Below are positions 25,908 to 34,920 of a DNA stretch of 64,000 bases, piece after piece. The stretch is from positions 248,001 to 312,000 of the forward strand of contig CAZGEA010000001.1 of the NCBI GenBank assembly GCA_964524515.1, read 5' to 3'. The DNA comes from CAZGEA01 sp964524515. GTDB taxonomy: Bacteria > Patescibacteriota > Microgenomatia > UBA8517. The position numbers and the translations under genes are program-made. Under the pieces are notes generated by a model that worked only from the letters and a program-made list of their open reading frames with translations, made no database searches and was not told where the DNA came from. Positions within the stretch are counted from its first letter, which is position 1, and each line of letters begins with the position of its first letter.

Positions 25908-26506
25908 TGGAATAATCTTGCCCTTCCCAAAACATAATTTAAATTTTTATTTTTTCGCTCACCTATTTCTTTTGCAGGCACACCACCAACGATTGAAAAA
26001 TCCTCAACTGGTTTCGTTACAACTGCCCCAGCAGCAACAACTGCCCCTTTACCAATTTTTACCCCCGGCAAGATAATTGCACGAGGTCCAATAAAAACAT
26101 AATCACCGATCTCCACAATGTCATTATGTGCCACAAAATCCGATGAATTCAAATCATGTTCTGAATTAAAAATCATTACTGAAGATGCTATATCAACATG
26201 GTTCCCAATCTTTATATTTGATCGCCCATCCAAAAACACATGATCACCAATCAAAGAATCTCGACCAATCTCAATATTTCGAGGATCATAAAAATTTGCC
26301 CACATATGAATTGTTGAACCTTTTCCAATCCGAACTCCAGCAAATCTATATACAATTTTTCGGATGGTGTGAAGCGGAATATGACCAGTCCATCGAAGCA
26401 TCATTAATTCAAAATCAAGCCAATAATTAAAAATTCTATTAATAATTTTTTGAGAAGCTTGCTCATTAGTAAGTTCTCTTCCCATTTTATCTTTAAATAT
26501 CTTCAT
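25904..26506 (-). CDS. Left-handed beta-helix acyltransferase (hexapeptide-repeat)
   Basis: A 200-residue acetyltransferase of the maltose/galactoside O-acetyltransferase type. Hexapeptide repeats run from about 75 to 170, with the active-site histidine in IFNSEHDLNSSDF. The coenzyme-A segment is GPRAIILPGVKIGKGAVVAA, and the usual closing motif GGVPAKEIGERK is present. It probably O-acetylates a sugar of the glycan in the cytoplasm. It is the start of a coupled group with 25371-25907. Confidence 0.87.
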   Translation of the reverse strand: MKIFKDKMGRELTNEQASQKIINRIFNYWLDFELMMLRWTGHIPLHTIRKIVYRFAGVRIGKGSTIHMWANFYDPRNIEIGRDSLIGDHVFLDGRSNIKIGNHVDIASSVMIFNSEHDLNSSDFVAHNDIVEIGDYVFIGPRAIILPGVKIGKGAVVAAGAVVTKPVEDFSIVGGVPAKEIGERKNKNLNYVLGRARLFQ

Positions 26507-26513
26507 AAATAAT

Positions 26514-27641
26514 TTAACTTTCAGTTAATGCATTCATTGTATCAATTGCCGTATTATCCCAAGAAAATTTTCTTGTTTGTTCTAAAAGTCTCTTTACAAG
26601 ATTATCATATTCCAAATCTTTCATCTCTAAAACTTTATTCATTCCATCTGCTATTGAATCAACGTTGTGTGGATCAACATAAATTGCAGCAGTACCGCCA
26701 ACTTCAGGCAAACTTCCAGATTTTGAAATAACAACTGGAATCCCTGAAGCCATACTACTTAGTACATCGAGTCCAAAACCTTCCCAAAAAGATGGTAAAA
26801 GAAATGCCTTTGCACCTCTAATTAATGCTACTTTATCTTTTTCATCAACATAACCTGTAAAAATAACCTTATCTTCTAAACCTAATTTTTTAACTTCTGC
26901 AAATATATCTTCATATAGCCAACCTTTTTTTCCGCCAATTACTAATTTAATCTTTTCATCGGTTTTCAACACTTTTTGGTATGCTTTAACTATACCCATA
27001 ACATTTTTCGATGGTTTTAAAGTTCCCAAAAATAAAAAATATTCATTTAAACCTATAGAAAACTTTCTTTTTACTCGTCGCACATCAGAATGAGTAATAA
27101 TTTGATTAAATTTTTCTCGATCGTATGATAAATATGTAACAATAATTTTATTTTTTACTAATGGATAATGTCGTACAATATCTTTAGCAGTACTTTGTGA
27201 GATAGCAAATATTTTTTTAGAAATAAACATCGACCAAGCACTCCAATACTTCAACTGCCAAAAATCATATTTTCTAAATTGCTCCGATGAATTGAGGTAT
27301 CCTAAGTCCATAATAGAACAAAAAGCTTTTACTCTCATTAGTGGTGGTAGATAATGACTAGGAGTAAAAAAAACATCTAATTTTGGTGAATCAAATAATA
27401 ACTTAGGCATTAACTTTGTAATAACCCACAGTTTGTTACCTTTTAAAATTTTATATTTTATAAAATCACTCTCTTTTGGTAAATCGTTAAGAGGTTTTTC
27501 CTTTAAATAAATTATTATCTTATGATTCTTATTCCATCTATCCTGTAGTTTCTCAATTGCTAACAATAATTGATGTGCATAAACATTTACTCCAACACGT
27601 ACTTTTGTATTTGCTTCATTACCATCAATTCCTATCAACAT
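26514..27641 (-). CDS. GT4 family glycosyltransferase with altered EX7E motif
   Basis: A 375-residue GT-B protein starting MLIGIDGNEANTKVRVGVNV. The C-domain begins YFLFLGTLKPSKNVMGIVKA. The retaining GT4 motif reads EGFGLDVLSSMASG, so the second glutamate is Ser. That residue normally contacts the nucleotide-sugar donor, so donor preference or activity may differ. The SLPEVGG and VDP..VDSIADGM segments strongly resemble the adjacent upstream gene, suggesting tandem duplication. It has its own near-perfect extended -10 promoter. Confidence 0.86.
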   Translation of the reverse strand: MLIGIDGNEANTKVRVGVNVYAHQLLLAIEKLQDRWNKNHKIIIYLKEKPLNDLPKESDFIKYKILKGNKLWVITKLMPKLLFDSPKLDVFFTPSHYLPPLMRVKAFCSIMDLGYLNSSEQFRKYDFWQLKYWSAWSMFISKKIFAISQSTAKDIVRHYPLVKNKIIVTYLSYDREKFNQIITHSDVRRVKRKFSIGLNEYFLFLGTLKPSKNVMGIVKAYQKVLKTDEKIKLVIGGKKGWLYEDIFAEVKKLGLEDKVIFTGYVDEKDKVALIRGAKAFLLPSFWEGFGLDVLSSMASGIPVVISKSGSLPEVGGTAAIYVDPHNVDSIADGMNKVLEMKDLEYDNLVKRLLEQTRKFSWDNTAIDTMNALTES

Positions 27642-27649
27642 ATGTCTCT

Positions 27650-27658
27650 ATTATACCA
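27650..27658 (-). promoter_or_regulatory. Extended -10 promoter inside the glycan locus
   Basis: Minus-strand TGGTATAAT (27658-27650) is a perfect extended -10 (TGnTATAAT) ending 8 nt before the ATG at 27641. It overlaps the stop codon of the preceding gene. It predicts an internal, nearly leaderless transcript starting at the 26514-27641 gene. Extended -10 promoters often lack a -35, and none is seen. Confidence 0.6.
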
Positions 27659-28742
27659 ATGATTCATACAATTGAATTGTTTTCCCAGCTGAATCGCTCC
27701 ATTTAAATTTCATTGATCTATTTTTACCACTTTTAATATAAAAATCCCTTTTACTTAGTACTTTCTCGATCCCATCAACTAATGATTCAAGTGACTTTGG
27801 ATCAATTAAAACTGCAGAATCACCTGCAACCTCAGGAAGACTAGATGTGTTTGAACAAACAACTGGAACACCACAATTCATAGCTTCAAGAATAGGCAAA
27901 CCAAATCCTTCATAAAGAGATGGATAAACCATAGCACTAGCTCCAGAATACAAAGCTGGAATTTCATCTTTATTTACATGACCAGTAAAAATCACATTAT
28001 CCAATTCACCATTAACTTGATAATGATTCTGACCACCAATAATTACGAGCTTATATTTTTTCTTAAATCTAGAAAACGCCTTAAGAAGCAAATTTGTATT
28101 CTTTCGTCCACCAACTCCAATTGTTACTAAATAATCCCCACTTATTTCATACTTCTTCAAAACCAAATCAATTTTATTTTTATCAATTTTGCCATAATTA
28201 GCTGATACAGCCTCAGGAATAACTACTATTCTTTTCTCATCAATTCCATATTCAATTGCATCATTCTTTGTTGATATTGATGGAACTATAATTTTATCTG
28301 ACTCTTTTCGTACCAATTCAAGTCTTCTTTTATGAACTTCAACAATTTTAGGATTTGTCTCACTTTCAAAAAGAATTGGAGCAAAATCGTGCACTGTTGT
28401 AACTTTTATTCCATTAAATCTAGGCTCAGTCCAATCTGATGTATGAAATAAATCAAGATCACCAACTATCAAATTTATTGGCATAAAATGAATTTTATTC
28501 CAAATAATATCTGCAATACTTGGAGAAAATGGTGTAACCAACATCCTGGTGTTATTATTTTTTACCAAATTGTAAAAACGATTAAAATCTTCACGTCTTC
28601 TTAATGTTCCACAAAAAAATGTATATAAATTTTTTTTATCAATTTCTAAAATACTTTTAACAAGATTTTCAGTATAAACTGACACTCCTGTTTCATAAAT
28701 CAATTGCGATATATCGATACCAATCTTCATTTTATTTCTCAT
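27651..28742 (-). CDS. GT4 family glycosyltransferase
   Basis: A 363-residue GT-B enzyme. The conserved start is MKIGIDISQLIYETGVSVYT, so initiation may be at the inner ATG (28730) rather than at 28742. GVGGRKNTNLLLKAF and a complete EX7E motif in EGFGLPILEAMNCGVPVV are present, then SSLPEVAGDSAVLIDPKS. It is a close relative of the neighbouring 26514-27641 gene. It overlaps the upstream GT-C gene by 11 nt if the first ATG is used. Donor unknown. Confidence 0.89.
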   Translation of the reverse strand: MRNKMKIGIDISQLIYETGVSVYTENLVKSILEIDKKNLYTFFCGTLRRREDFNRFYNLVKNNNTRMLVTPFSPSIADIIWNKIHFMPINLIVGDLDLFHTSDWTEPRFNGIKVTTVHDFAPILFESETNPKIVEVHKRRLELVRKESDKIIVPSISTKNDAIEYGIDEKRIVVIPEAVSANYGKIDKNKIDLVLKKYEISGDYLVTIGVGGRKNTNLLLKAFSRFKKKYKLVIIGGQNHYQVNGELDNVIFTGHVNKDEIPALYSGASAMVYPSLYEGFGLPILEAMNCGVPVVCSNTSSLPEVAGDSAVLIDPKSLESLVDGIEKVLSKRDFYIKSGKNRSMKFKWSDSAGKTIQLYESLV

Positions 28743-30048
28743 ATCTCCACACTAATATACCATTAAAATTAATATCACCAGTTTTTCGATATCCAACTGA
28801 TTCAATTTTTAATCTAGTACTATCACTAGGGTCACTCACTTCTTGGACATACCTCAATAAAAAAATCTTATTTGTTTTCATTTCAAAATTTATATTCCCA
28901 GAATAATAATTATCTTTTTTGGCATAAAATTTATATGCCTCCATTTGGCTATTTGACGGGAACACAACAATCGAATCCTTATTTTCACTATTTAATTCAA
29001 CAAATGATACTAAACCTCTCCAATCTTCCCTTTGAAAATTATGATTAAACAAATACACACTTGATGTTGTGATGTTAATTGACAACAAAACAAAAACAAT
29101 CAGCATGTTTATCTTTTTAGAAAAATTAAAAACCCCAATTGAAACTAACAAATAAAATGCAGGTAATAAAAATAAAAATCTAAAATAATTAAGAACAGGT
29201 ATTTTAAATGAAATTAAAATAGCAATCAAAAACGGAAAAAATAACCACAAAAAAACTACCTTTATTTTTTTAAATAAATAAAATGATTTATATATTAAAT
29301 AAAAAAATAATAAAGTAACGATCAAAGAAACAAAACCATATATTATTTTATTATCAAAGCTCACCCTTCCTAAAATAAACTTAACTGGCAATAAAAATAT
29401 CTCTTTAAATGATAATTCCCCTAAAAGTTTTGACCAAGCAGGTGAGTTAGAAATTGAACTAAATCCAGAAAACAATTGTATAAAAAACACATTTGACCAA
29501 AATACAAAAAATAATAGTGTTGGTAAAAACGAATACATTATTCTTTTAATATTATTTCTATCCAAATATGAATCAACAATAAAAATAGGAAATATTAAAG
29601 TAGCTAAATAATCAGTCATCGCAACTAAAAGTAAACACAAAGAAAATAATAACCATTTTTTACAAAGATACGAATAAATCAAAAAACAAACCAAAAAAGT
29701 TACCATTGAATACATCCTCGCTTCCTGTGAGTAATAAATATGAAGTCCAGATGTGGCAATCAATAAACTTGCAAACAAACCAATCTTTTTGTTTACAATT
29801 TTCTCGCCGATCTTATAAATTAAAAAGATTGTACCCAATCCAAACAATATTGATAAACCTCTTCCGGGAATCAGTCGAAACAATAGATAATATAACGGAG
29901 GGTGAAAATCTCCAACTATAAATTTATTAAAAAAATCTGAAATACTAATGCTAACTGTTGAAAAAGTAGTTGCCTCGTCAAGCCATAGTGATTGATTTAT
30001 CGATATTATTCTTAACAAAAAACCAAAAAATATTATTAAACTAATCAT
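28732..30048 (-). CDS. GT-C membrane glycosyltransferase (PMT/ArnT-like)
   Basis: A 438-residue polytopic protein with about ten membrane segments. The first loop has LWLDEA (21-26), the catalytic Asp-Glu signature of PMT_2-type enzymes, followed by FHPPLYYLLFRL (48-59), another family mark. A short extracytoplasmic C-terminal domain follows (about 345-438). It should transfer a sugar from a polyprenyl-phosphate donor on the outer face. It overlaps the GT2 gene by 4 nt. Confidence 0.85.
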   Translation of the reverse strand: MISLIIFFGFLLRIISINQSLWLDEATTFSTVSISISDFFNKFIVGDFHPPLYYLLFRLIPGRGLSILFGLGTIFLIYKIGEKIVNKKIGLFASLLIATSGLHIYYSQEARMYSMVTFLVCFLIYSYLCKKWLLFSLCLLLVAMTDYLATLIFPIFIVDSYLDRNNIKRIMYSFLPTLLFFVFWSNVFFIQLFSGFSSISNSPAWSKLLGELSFKEIFLLPVKFILGRVSFDNKIIYGFVSLIVTLLFFYLIYKSFYLFKKIKVVFLWLFFPFLIAILISFKIPVLNYFRFLFLLPAFYLLVSIGVFNFSKKINMLIVFVLLSINITTSSVYLFNHNFQREDWRGLVSFVELNSENKDSIVVFPSNSQMEAYKFYAKKDNYYSGNINFEMKTNKIFLLRYVQEVSDPSDSTRLKIESVGYRKTGDINFNGILVWRYEK

Positions 30049-30878
30049 TTTCCACTTTTACCAAAAAGAGTCATCTCAGTAATTCCCATAAAAATTCCAA
30101 AATCATAAATAATTTTGAAAATTAGAAAATAAAAATTACTATGTTTTATCGATTTATAAATTCCAATAATTAAAGAAATTACAAAACTAGAAACAAAAAG
30201 TGTATAAAGTTGTCCAATAAAACCAAATTTATAATCTCTTTTAGCAATCCATTTTGATTGTTTATAAATTTCAGATAATTTTTCTGGATTTTTATGATAA
30301 TAAACAGCATCCTGAGCCAAAGTTGCTTCATAATCTAATTTTTCAGATAAACTCCAATCATCAGTATAGCCACCTTTTGAAAAACCATTTACTTTTTCAA
30401 ATTCTCTTTTAAGAATTGCTCTAAATACTTTTTGAGTATCAGGGTAGTCAACAGAGATTCTTCTCTTTATTGGCAAATTACTATTAATATTCCAACATTT
30501 AGACCACACATTATTCCAATTTAAAACATACTCATCCTTACTAAATGTTCCCTTTGATTCATTTTTAATAATCGGCTTAATCAATTTTTCAACAAATTTT
30601 TTATCAAAAACCATATCTGAATCAACAAAAATTAAAATATCACCTTTAGATTTTTGAGCTCCATAGTTTCTTGCAGCAGCCGGGCCCATGTGTTTCTGTT
30701 TTAAAATTATTAAGTTATTAAAATTTAAGTTAGAAACAAAATTTAATGTATTATCAGCTGAACCATCATCTACAACAATTAACTCTAAATCTTTATATGT
30801 TTGATTTTTAATTGAGTTAAGACAATCAACGATGTGCTGTTCTTCGTTATATGTCGGAATAATTATTGATACTTTCAT
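30045..30878 (-). CDS. GT2 family glycosyltransferase with C-terminal membrane helices
   Basis: A 277-residue enzyme with VSIIIPTYNEEQHIVDCLNS, VVDDGSADNTL, MGPAAARNYGAQKSKGDI and the metal site FVDSDM. Hydrophobic segments at about 213-232 and 242-262 are expected to anchor it. The RNYG and DSDM pattern resembles processive or polyprenyl-phosphate GT2 enzymes. It overlaps the GT4 gene by 4 nt. Confidence 0.87.
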   Translation of the reverse strand: MKVSIIIPTYNEEQHIVDCLNSIKNQTYKDLELIVVDDGSADNTLNFVSNLNFNNLIILKQKHMGPAAARNYGAQKSKGDILIFVDSDMVFDKKFVEKLIKPIIKNESKGTFSKDEYVLNWNNVWSKCWNINSNLPIKRRISVDYPDTQKVFRAILKREFEKVNGFSKGGYTDDWSLSEKLDYEATLAQDAVYYHKNPEKLSEIYKQSKWIAKRDYKFGFIGQLYTLFVSSFVISLIIGIYKSIKHSNFYFLIFKIIYDFGIFMGITEMTLFGKSGK

Positions 30879-31891
30879 TTAATGATCTTATCAAATTGAT
30901 CAATGTATTTTTGTGCAATTTTGCTCCATCCAAAATTACTTGACTGATTAAATGGTTTTCTTCCCCACTTAGTATTTAAAGCTTTTTTAATTAAATTTGA
31001 ATACTCAATTAAGTTATTCGGATCAACAAAATATCCAGCATCACCCACAATTTGTTTTCTAATTGGATCATCTGAACAAACAATTGGTAAATTTGAAGCC
31101 ATAGCTTCAAGCATCACAATACCAAATGACTCATAAAATTGAGTTGAATATGTAAATAAATCACACGATCTATATATTATCGGCATATCTTCATATTTTG
31201 ATTCAATTATTCTAAATCGTCCTGGCATCATTCTATTTGCTTGTTCTTCCAATTTACTTTTAAGACTTCCTTTTCCTACAATCAAAAGTGAAACACTATC
31301 CAATTTTGAAACAGCATTAATAACCAAATCAAATCTCTTAATATCTTCAAGCGCCCCACAAGACAAAACAATTGGATGTTTTAATCCAAAATCTCGCTTT
31401 TGACCATTCGGATTAAATTTCACAGAATCAACACCATTTGGAATTGTTACAACTTTTACAAATGGCGCAAAATTACGAGCCCAATTACTTTGAAATTCAG
31501 TCAAACCAATAAATAAATCAGGAAAACATAGTAAATTAAATTTATCATCCCTTCCCAATCCAGATTGCCCAGGAATAACTAATTTAGTTTTCTTTCCAAA
31601 TGTCCATATTTTCGAAAATAAACTTTGAAATCCACCATTTGTGGCAAATAAAACATCAGTATCCATTGAAACATTCATCAAAGCCTTAACGGCAAACAAA
31701 TTCTGATCATTAATTGTAATTGTTTTATAAAATGAGTTAGTTAGCTTTTCACCAGTTTGATAAACAGTAACATTGTGACCAAGTTGAACAAACTTATTTG
31801 AAAGTTCATGCACATATGTCTCAACTCCTCGATACACAGAACCACTATGCTTACTCAAAAAAACAATATTTAATTTTTTATTCTTTTCCAT
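30875..31891 (-). CDS. GT4 family glycosyltransferase
   Basis: A 338-residue GT-B enzyme with the N-terminal FLSKHSGSVYRGVETYVHEL, donor-site SCGALEDIKRFDLVI and a complete EX7E motif in ESFGIVMLEAMASNLPIVCS. It is somewhat short for GT4 but has both Rossmann domains. It overlaps the GT-C gene upstream by 22 nt. Specificity is unknown. Confidence 0.88.
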   Translation of the reverse strand: MEKNKKLNIVFLSKHSGSVYRGVETYVHELSNKFVQLGHNVTVYQTGEKLTNSFYKTITINDQNLFAVKALMNVSMDTDVLFATNGGFQSLFSKIWTFGKKTKLVIPGQSGLGRDDKFNLLCFPDLFIGLTEFQSNWARNFAPFVKVVTIPNGVDSVKFNPNGQKRDFGLKHPIVLSCGALEDIKRFDLVINAVSKLDSVSLLIVGKGSLKSKLEEQANRMMPGRFRIIESKYEDMPIIYRSCDLFTYSTQFYESFGIVMLEAMASNLPIVCSDDPIRKQIVGDAGYFVDPNNLIEYSNLIKKALNTKWGRKPFNQSSNFGWSKIAQKYIDQFDKIIK

Positions 31892-33234
31892 ATTTCTAAA
31901 TTAAGATTATCAATTCTATTAACTTCATAAAAAGAATTAAGATAAGCACTAAATAACACCGATCTATAACCATCAATATCATAATAACTTTTATTTGTAT
32001 CGTTTGTTTTAATTATATACTCCGGGTTTTTATCACTATTCCATTTGTTAAGTGTATTCATTGATTCGTTTTGTATTTCAAAATACCAAGGATAATTATC
32101 CAACCATGGTGTTGGCGGCAATAAATTTGCACTAAAATATAAACCAGAATGCAAACCTAATAAATAAACATTATCGCTTTTTAAAATTACTTCATTCAAA
32201 GTATTTGATATCTTTAAATCACTATTTTCAAAAAATCTAATCGAATTGCTAAATTTAAAACTTGGTTTAATAATAAAATAGCCCATCAAAATAATTAAAA
32301 TCAAAATTAATATTTGCTTACCAGCGGTAAATTTATTTAAAACTATTCTCCATAACAATACTGATATAATTAAATTGCTAGATAAATGAATTGGTGTATA
32401 TCTAGGAAACATCAAAAATAAAGACAATAAAGAAAATATAACTAATGACAGACTAATTTTATTTCTTAAATTTCTTTTCAAAACAATCAAAAATATTGGA
32501 AAGTTTACAATAAACATAAAAATCATTTCCCTCTTTGAATTTAATAAATATAAATACCCAGGAATTTCTCTCCAAAAATATAATGGGTAATAAATTGCCC
32601 ATCTATAAAAATCACCAACAGTATTTGAAGTTACAAGATATAAAATAAAAATGGTAACAGGAACAACAAAACCTAAAATATAATTAAGTAAAATTTTTAA
32701 GTTTCTTTCATATATTAAAACTAATAACAAACTAGGTGGAAAAAAAATTATTGAGGTTTGTTTTGTTAAAAAACATAAGCCTAAAAATAAACCAGCTAAA
32801 AAAAATCGACTTCTAATATAATAAAATATAAAAATTATTAAATACAAAGATAAAATTGAATCAGGCCAAAAAGAATTTGGTACAAACTCAAACATCAATA
32901 TTACTAAAAATAATCCATACAATATTACCTTTAAGTCTTTTTTTAAATTGATAACTTCAAATACTTTTATAAAAACTAATAAAGTAATTAATTTATAAAA
33001 AATAAAAAATAATTTCAAAAAAAATGGATTAACAAATCCAATCTTAAAAAATAAAATTTGTGGCAAAATAGAAAGTGGCGTATAAACAAACACCAAATCT
33101 TTATATAAAACAAGTCCATTATTTACAAAATAGGGAAAACTAAGCATCTCAGGCCACAATGTAAATGAAAATGACATCAGAAAAATTATCTGCAAAATGA
33201 ATAATATAATTAAACCAAAATTATACTGTTTCAT
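31870..33234 (-). CDS. GT-C-type polytopic membrane protein
   Basis: A 454-residue protein with about 11 hydrophobic segments. The first large loop reads YKDLVFVYTPLS (44-55), as in the GT39-like family whose loop carries an acidic residue before VYTPL. A later FLTKQTSIIFFPP segment (about 155-167) is also typical. A short extracytoplasmic tail follows. The role is probably lipid-linked sugar transfer on the outer face. It overlaps the methyltransferase gene by 4 nt. Confidence 0.75.
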   Translation of the reverse strand: MKQYNFGLIILFILQIIFLMSFSFTLWPEMLSFPYFVNNGLVLYKDLVFVYTPLSILPQILFFKIGFVNPFFLKLFFIFYKLITLLVFIKVFEVINLKKDLKVILYGLFLVILMFEFVPNSFWPDSILSLYLIIFIFYYIRSRFFLAGLFLGLCFLTKQTSIIFFPPSLLLVLIYERNLKILLNYILGFVVPVTIFILYLVTSNTVGDFYRWAIYYPLYFWREIPGYLYLLNSKREMIFMFIVNFPIFLIVLKRNLRNKISLSLVIFSLLSLFLMFPRYTPIHLSSNLIISVLLWRIVLNKFTAGKQILILILIILMGYFIIKPSFKFSNSIRFFENSDLKISNTLNEVILKSDNVYLLGLHSGLYFSANLLPPTPWLDNYPWYFEIQNESMNTLNKWNSDKNPEYIIKTNDTNKSYYDIDGYRSVLFSAYLNSFYEVNRIDNLNLEIWKRIKN

Positions 33235-34052
33235 TTTTTATATGAAATCACACTTATACTATCTCCTTTATTTAATATTGTAGCCAAAATATCATATGGA
33301 ATATTTAATATAGTATTTAAAAGCCTCCTTTGCATATTAAACAAACTAATTTTAAATTCTAAAATAACACTATTATATTCAAAAATACCAGATCTAGACT
33401 TTGCCGTTAACACTTCAAAATTATTTCTTTCAAGCAGTATCCTCAATGGAGTTTCAGAAAATTGATAAACATGCTCAAATGGCAATAAATATGGCCACCT
33501 TGATTTTGCTATATTAGACTTCAAACTATTAAAATTTGGAACATCAATATACAATATTCCACCTTTCTTTAAATACTTATATGCCAAACTAATAAACAAG
33601 TTTGGGTCTTCAATATGCTCAAGTGTATGATTCATAACAATAAGATCAAAATAGTTACTCTTAAAATTAACTTTCTCAAAAATATTTTTATTAACCATAT
33701 GCCCTTTTTTAATCGCTAATTCAGAATTCTTAGAAGGCTCAACTCCATATGTATCCCAGCCGTGTTTTTTAAAAATATCTAAAAACAAACCATTTGTGCA
33801 ACCAATATCCAAAACTTTTCCTTCTTTAGTGACATATTTTTCAATCAATTTATATCGTTTAAGAAAAATATTTTCAAAAATTTTTTGACTTAAATTATAT
33901 TGATCATCACGATGATAATTTTCATAATTTTCAGTTTTCTTTGAATCAATATAAACCACGCTACAATTCATACATTGAATAGCACGCCAATTTAATCCAA
34001 AAAAAATACCCCTAACATTTTTTGATTTACAGATATTGCATATAAATTTCAT
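33231..34052 (-). CDS. Class I SAM-dependent methyltransferase with N-terminal zinc-ribbon-like motif
   Basis: A 273-residue protein. The first 35 residues have CNICKSK and CMNCSVVYIDS, two CxxC pairs like those in sugar C- or O-methyltransferases. The SAM site is VLDIGCTNGLFLDIF, followed by YGVEPSK and the post-motif NHTLEHIEDP. It may methylate a nucleotide sugar or the growing glycan. It is coupled by a 4-nt overlap with the GT-C gene downstream and lies 1 nt from the GT2 gene upstream. Confidence 0.86.
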   Translation of the reverse strand: MKFICNICKSKNVRGIFFGLNWRAIQCMNCSVVYIDSKKTENYENYHRDDQYNLSQKIFENIFLKRYKLIEKYVTKEGKVLDIGCTNGLFLDIFKKHGWDTYGVEPSKNSELAIKKGHMVNKNIFEKVNFKSNYFDLIVMNHTLEHIEDPNLFISLAYKYLKKGGILYIDVPNFNSLKSNIAKSRWPYLLPFEHVYQFSETPLRILLERNNFEVLTAKSRSGIFEYNSVILEFKISLFNMQRRLLNTILNIPYDILATILNKGDSISVISYKK

Positions 34053-34053
34053 A

Positions 34054-34920
34054 TTAATAACCCTCGTTAATCTTCATATATCTACGTTTAAATTTTCTCA
34101 AAGGTGTCTCAATCAATGACACCAAATAAAATAAACTATTCATCTTTTTCCATACATTAGAAACTATTTTCAACTTAGGAATAAAAAAGACTTCTGGGTA
34201 AAAAAAATCTTTTGCAAACTCTATACCCAATTCATGTTTTAATTTTCTAGATCTTTTATAAACTTCAAAATCACGAGATGACACATCTGATCTTTGTAAA
34301 TGTGTTGCATGCAAATACGGTGCGTCAATAAAAACTATTTTTTTCTGAGACCGATCTTGAATCATTTTCTCGTTAATATCTGTCCAACCCCAAGTTCCAT
34401 GTGGTTTAGACGAATGAATCCCAGGTATTCTCAAATTAAAAGCTCGCAAATTGTAATGACCAGTACGGCCTGCAAGATGATAATGTCCAGCCTTAGCCTC
34501 TTGATAATGATACATATCCCCTACAAGATTTATTGAAGGAACGACTATCGATTCTATTTTATTGTTTTTTAATTTAATTTGTGAAACAACCTTATTAATA
34601 GAGTCATTCCACCATATTTCATCACCATCAACCACTATTACCCAATTTAATCCATCATTACCTTTAACTTCTTGCAAATCTAAATCTAACATTTGCTGTC
34701 TATATCTTTGCTCATCAAAAAAACCATCCGTATCAAATTTTTTATAAAAAATCTTATTTTTAAACTTATTAATATTTAATATTTCATCAATTACCAATCT
34801 TGTTTTATCTTTACTTCCCATATCCCAAATTCTTACTTTATCAACGCTGTTAATAACAGACATTACCGAATACCAAATAAATCTTCCTTCATTTTTTACC
34901 AGAATATGTACTGTTATCAT
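34054..34920 (-). CDS. GT2-like glycosyltransferase
   Basis: A 288-residue protein with the opening VHILVKNEGRFIWYSVMSVI and the metal site VVDGDEIWW, as in a divergent GT2 group. The acceptor half is rich in Trp, His and Tyr (GRTGHYNLRAF, KPHGTWGW, YLHATHLQRSD). No membrane helix is obvious until a weak one near the C-terminus. It overlaps the flippase gene by 4 nt. Confidence 0.78.
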   Translation of the reverse strand: MITVHILVKNEGRFIWYSVMSVINSVDKVRIWDMGSKDKTRLVIDEILNINKFKNKIFYKKFDTDGFFDEQRYRQQMLDLDLQEVKGNDGLNWVIVVDGDEIWWNDSINKVVSQIKLKNNKIESIVVPSINLVGDMYHYQEAKAGHYHLAGRTGHYNLRAFNLRIPGIHSSKPHGTWGWTDINEKMIQDRSQKKIVFIDAPYLHATHLQRSDVSSRDFEVYKRSRKLKHELGIEFAKDFFYPEVFFIPKLKIVSNVWKKMNSLFYLVSLIETPLRKFKRRYMKINEGY

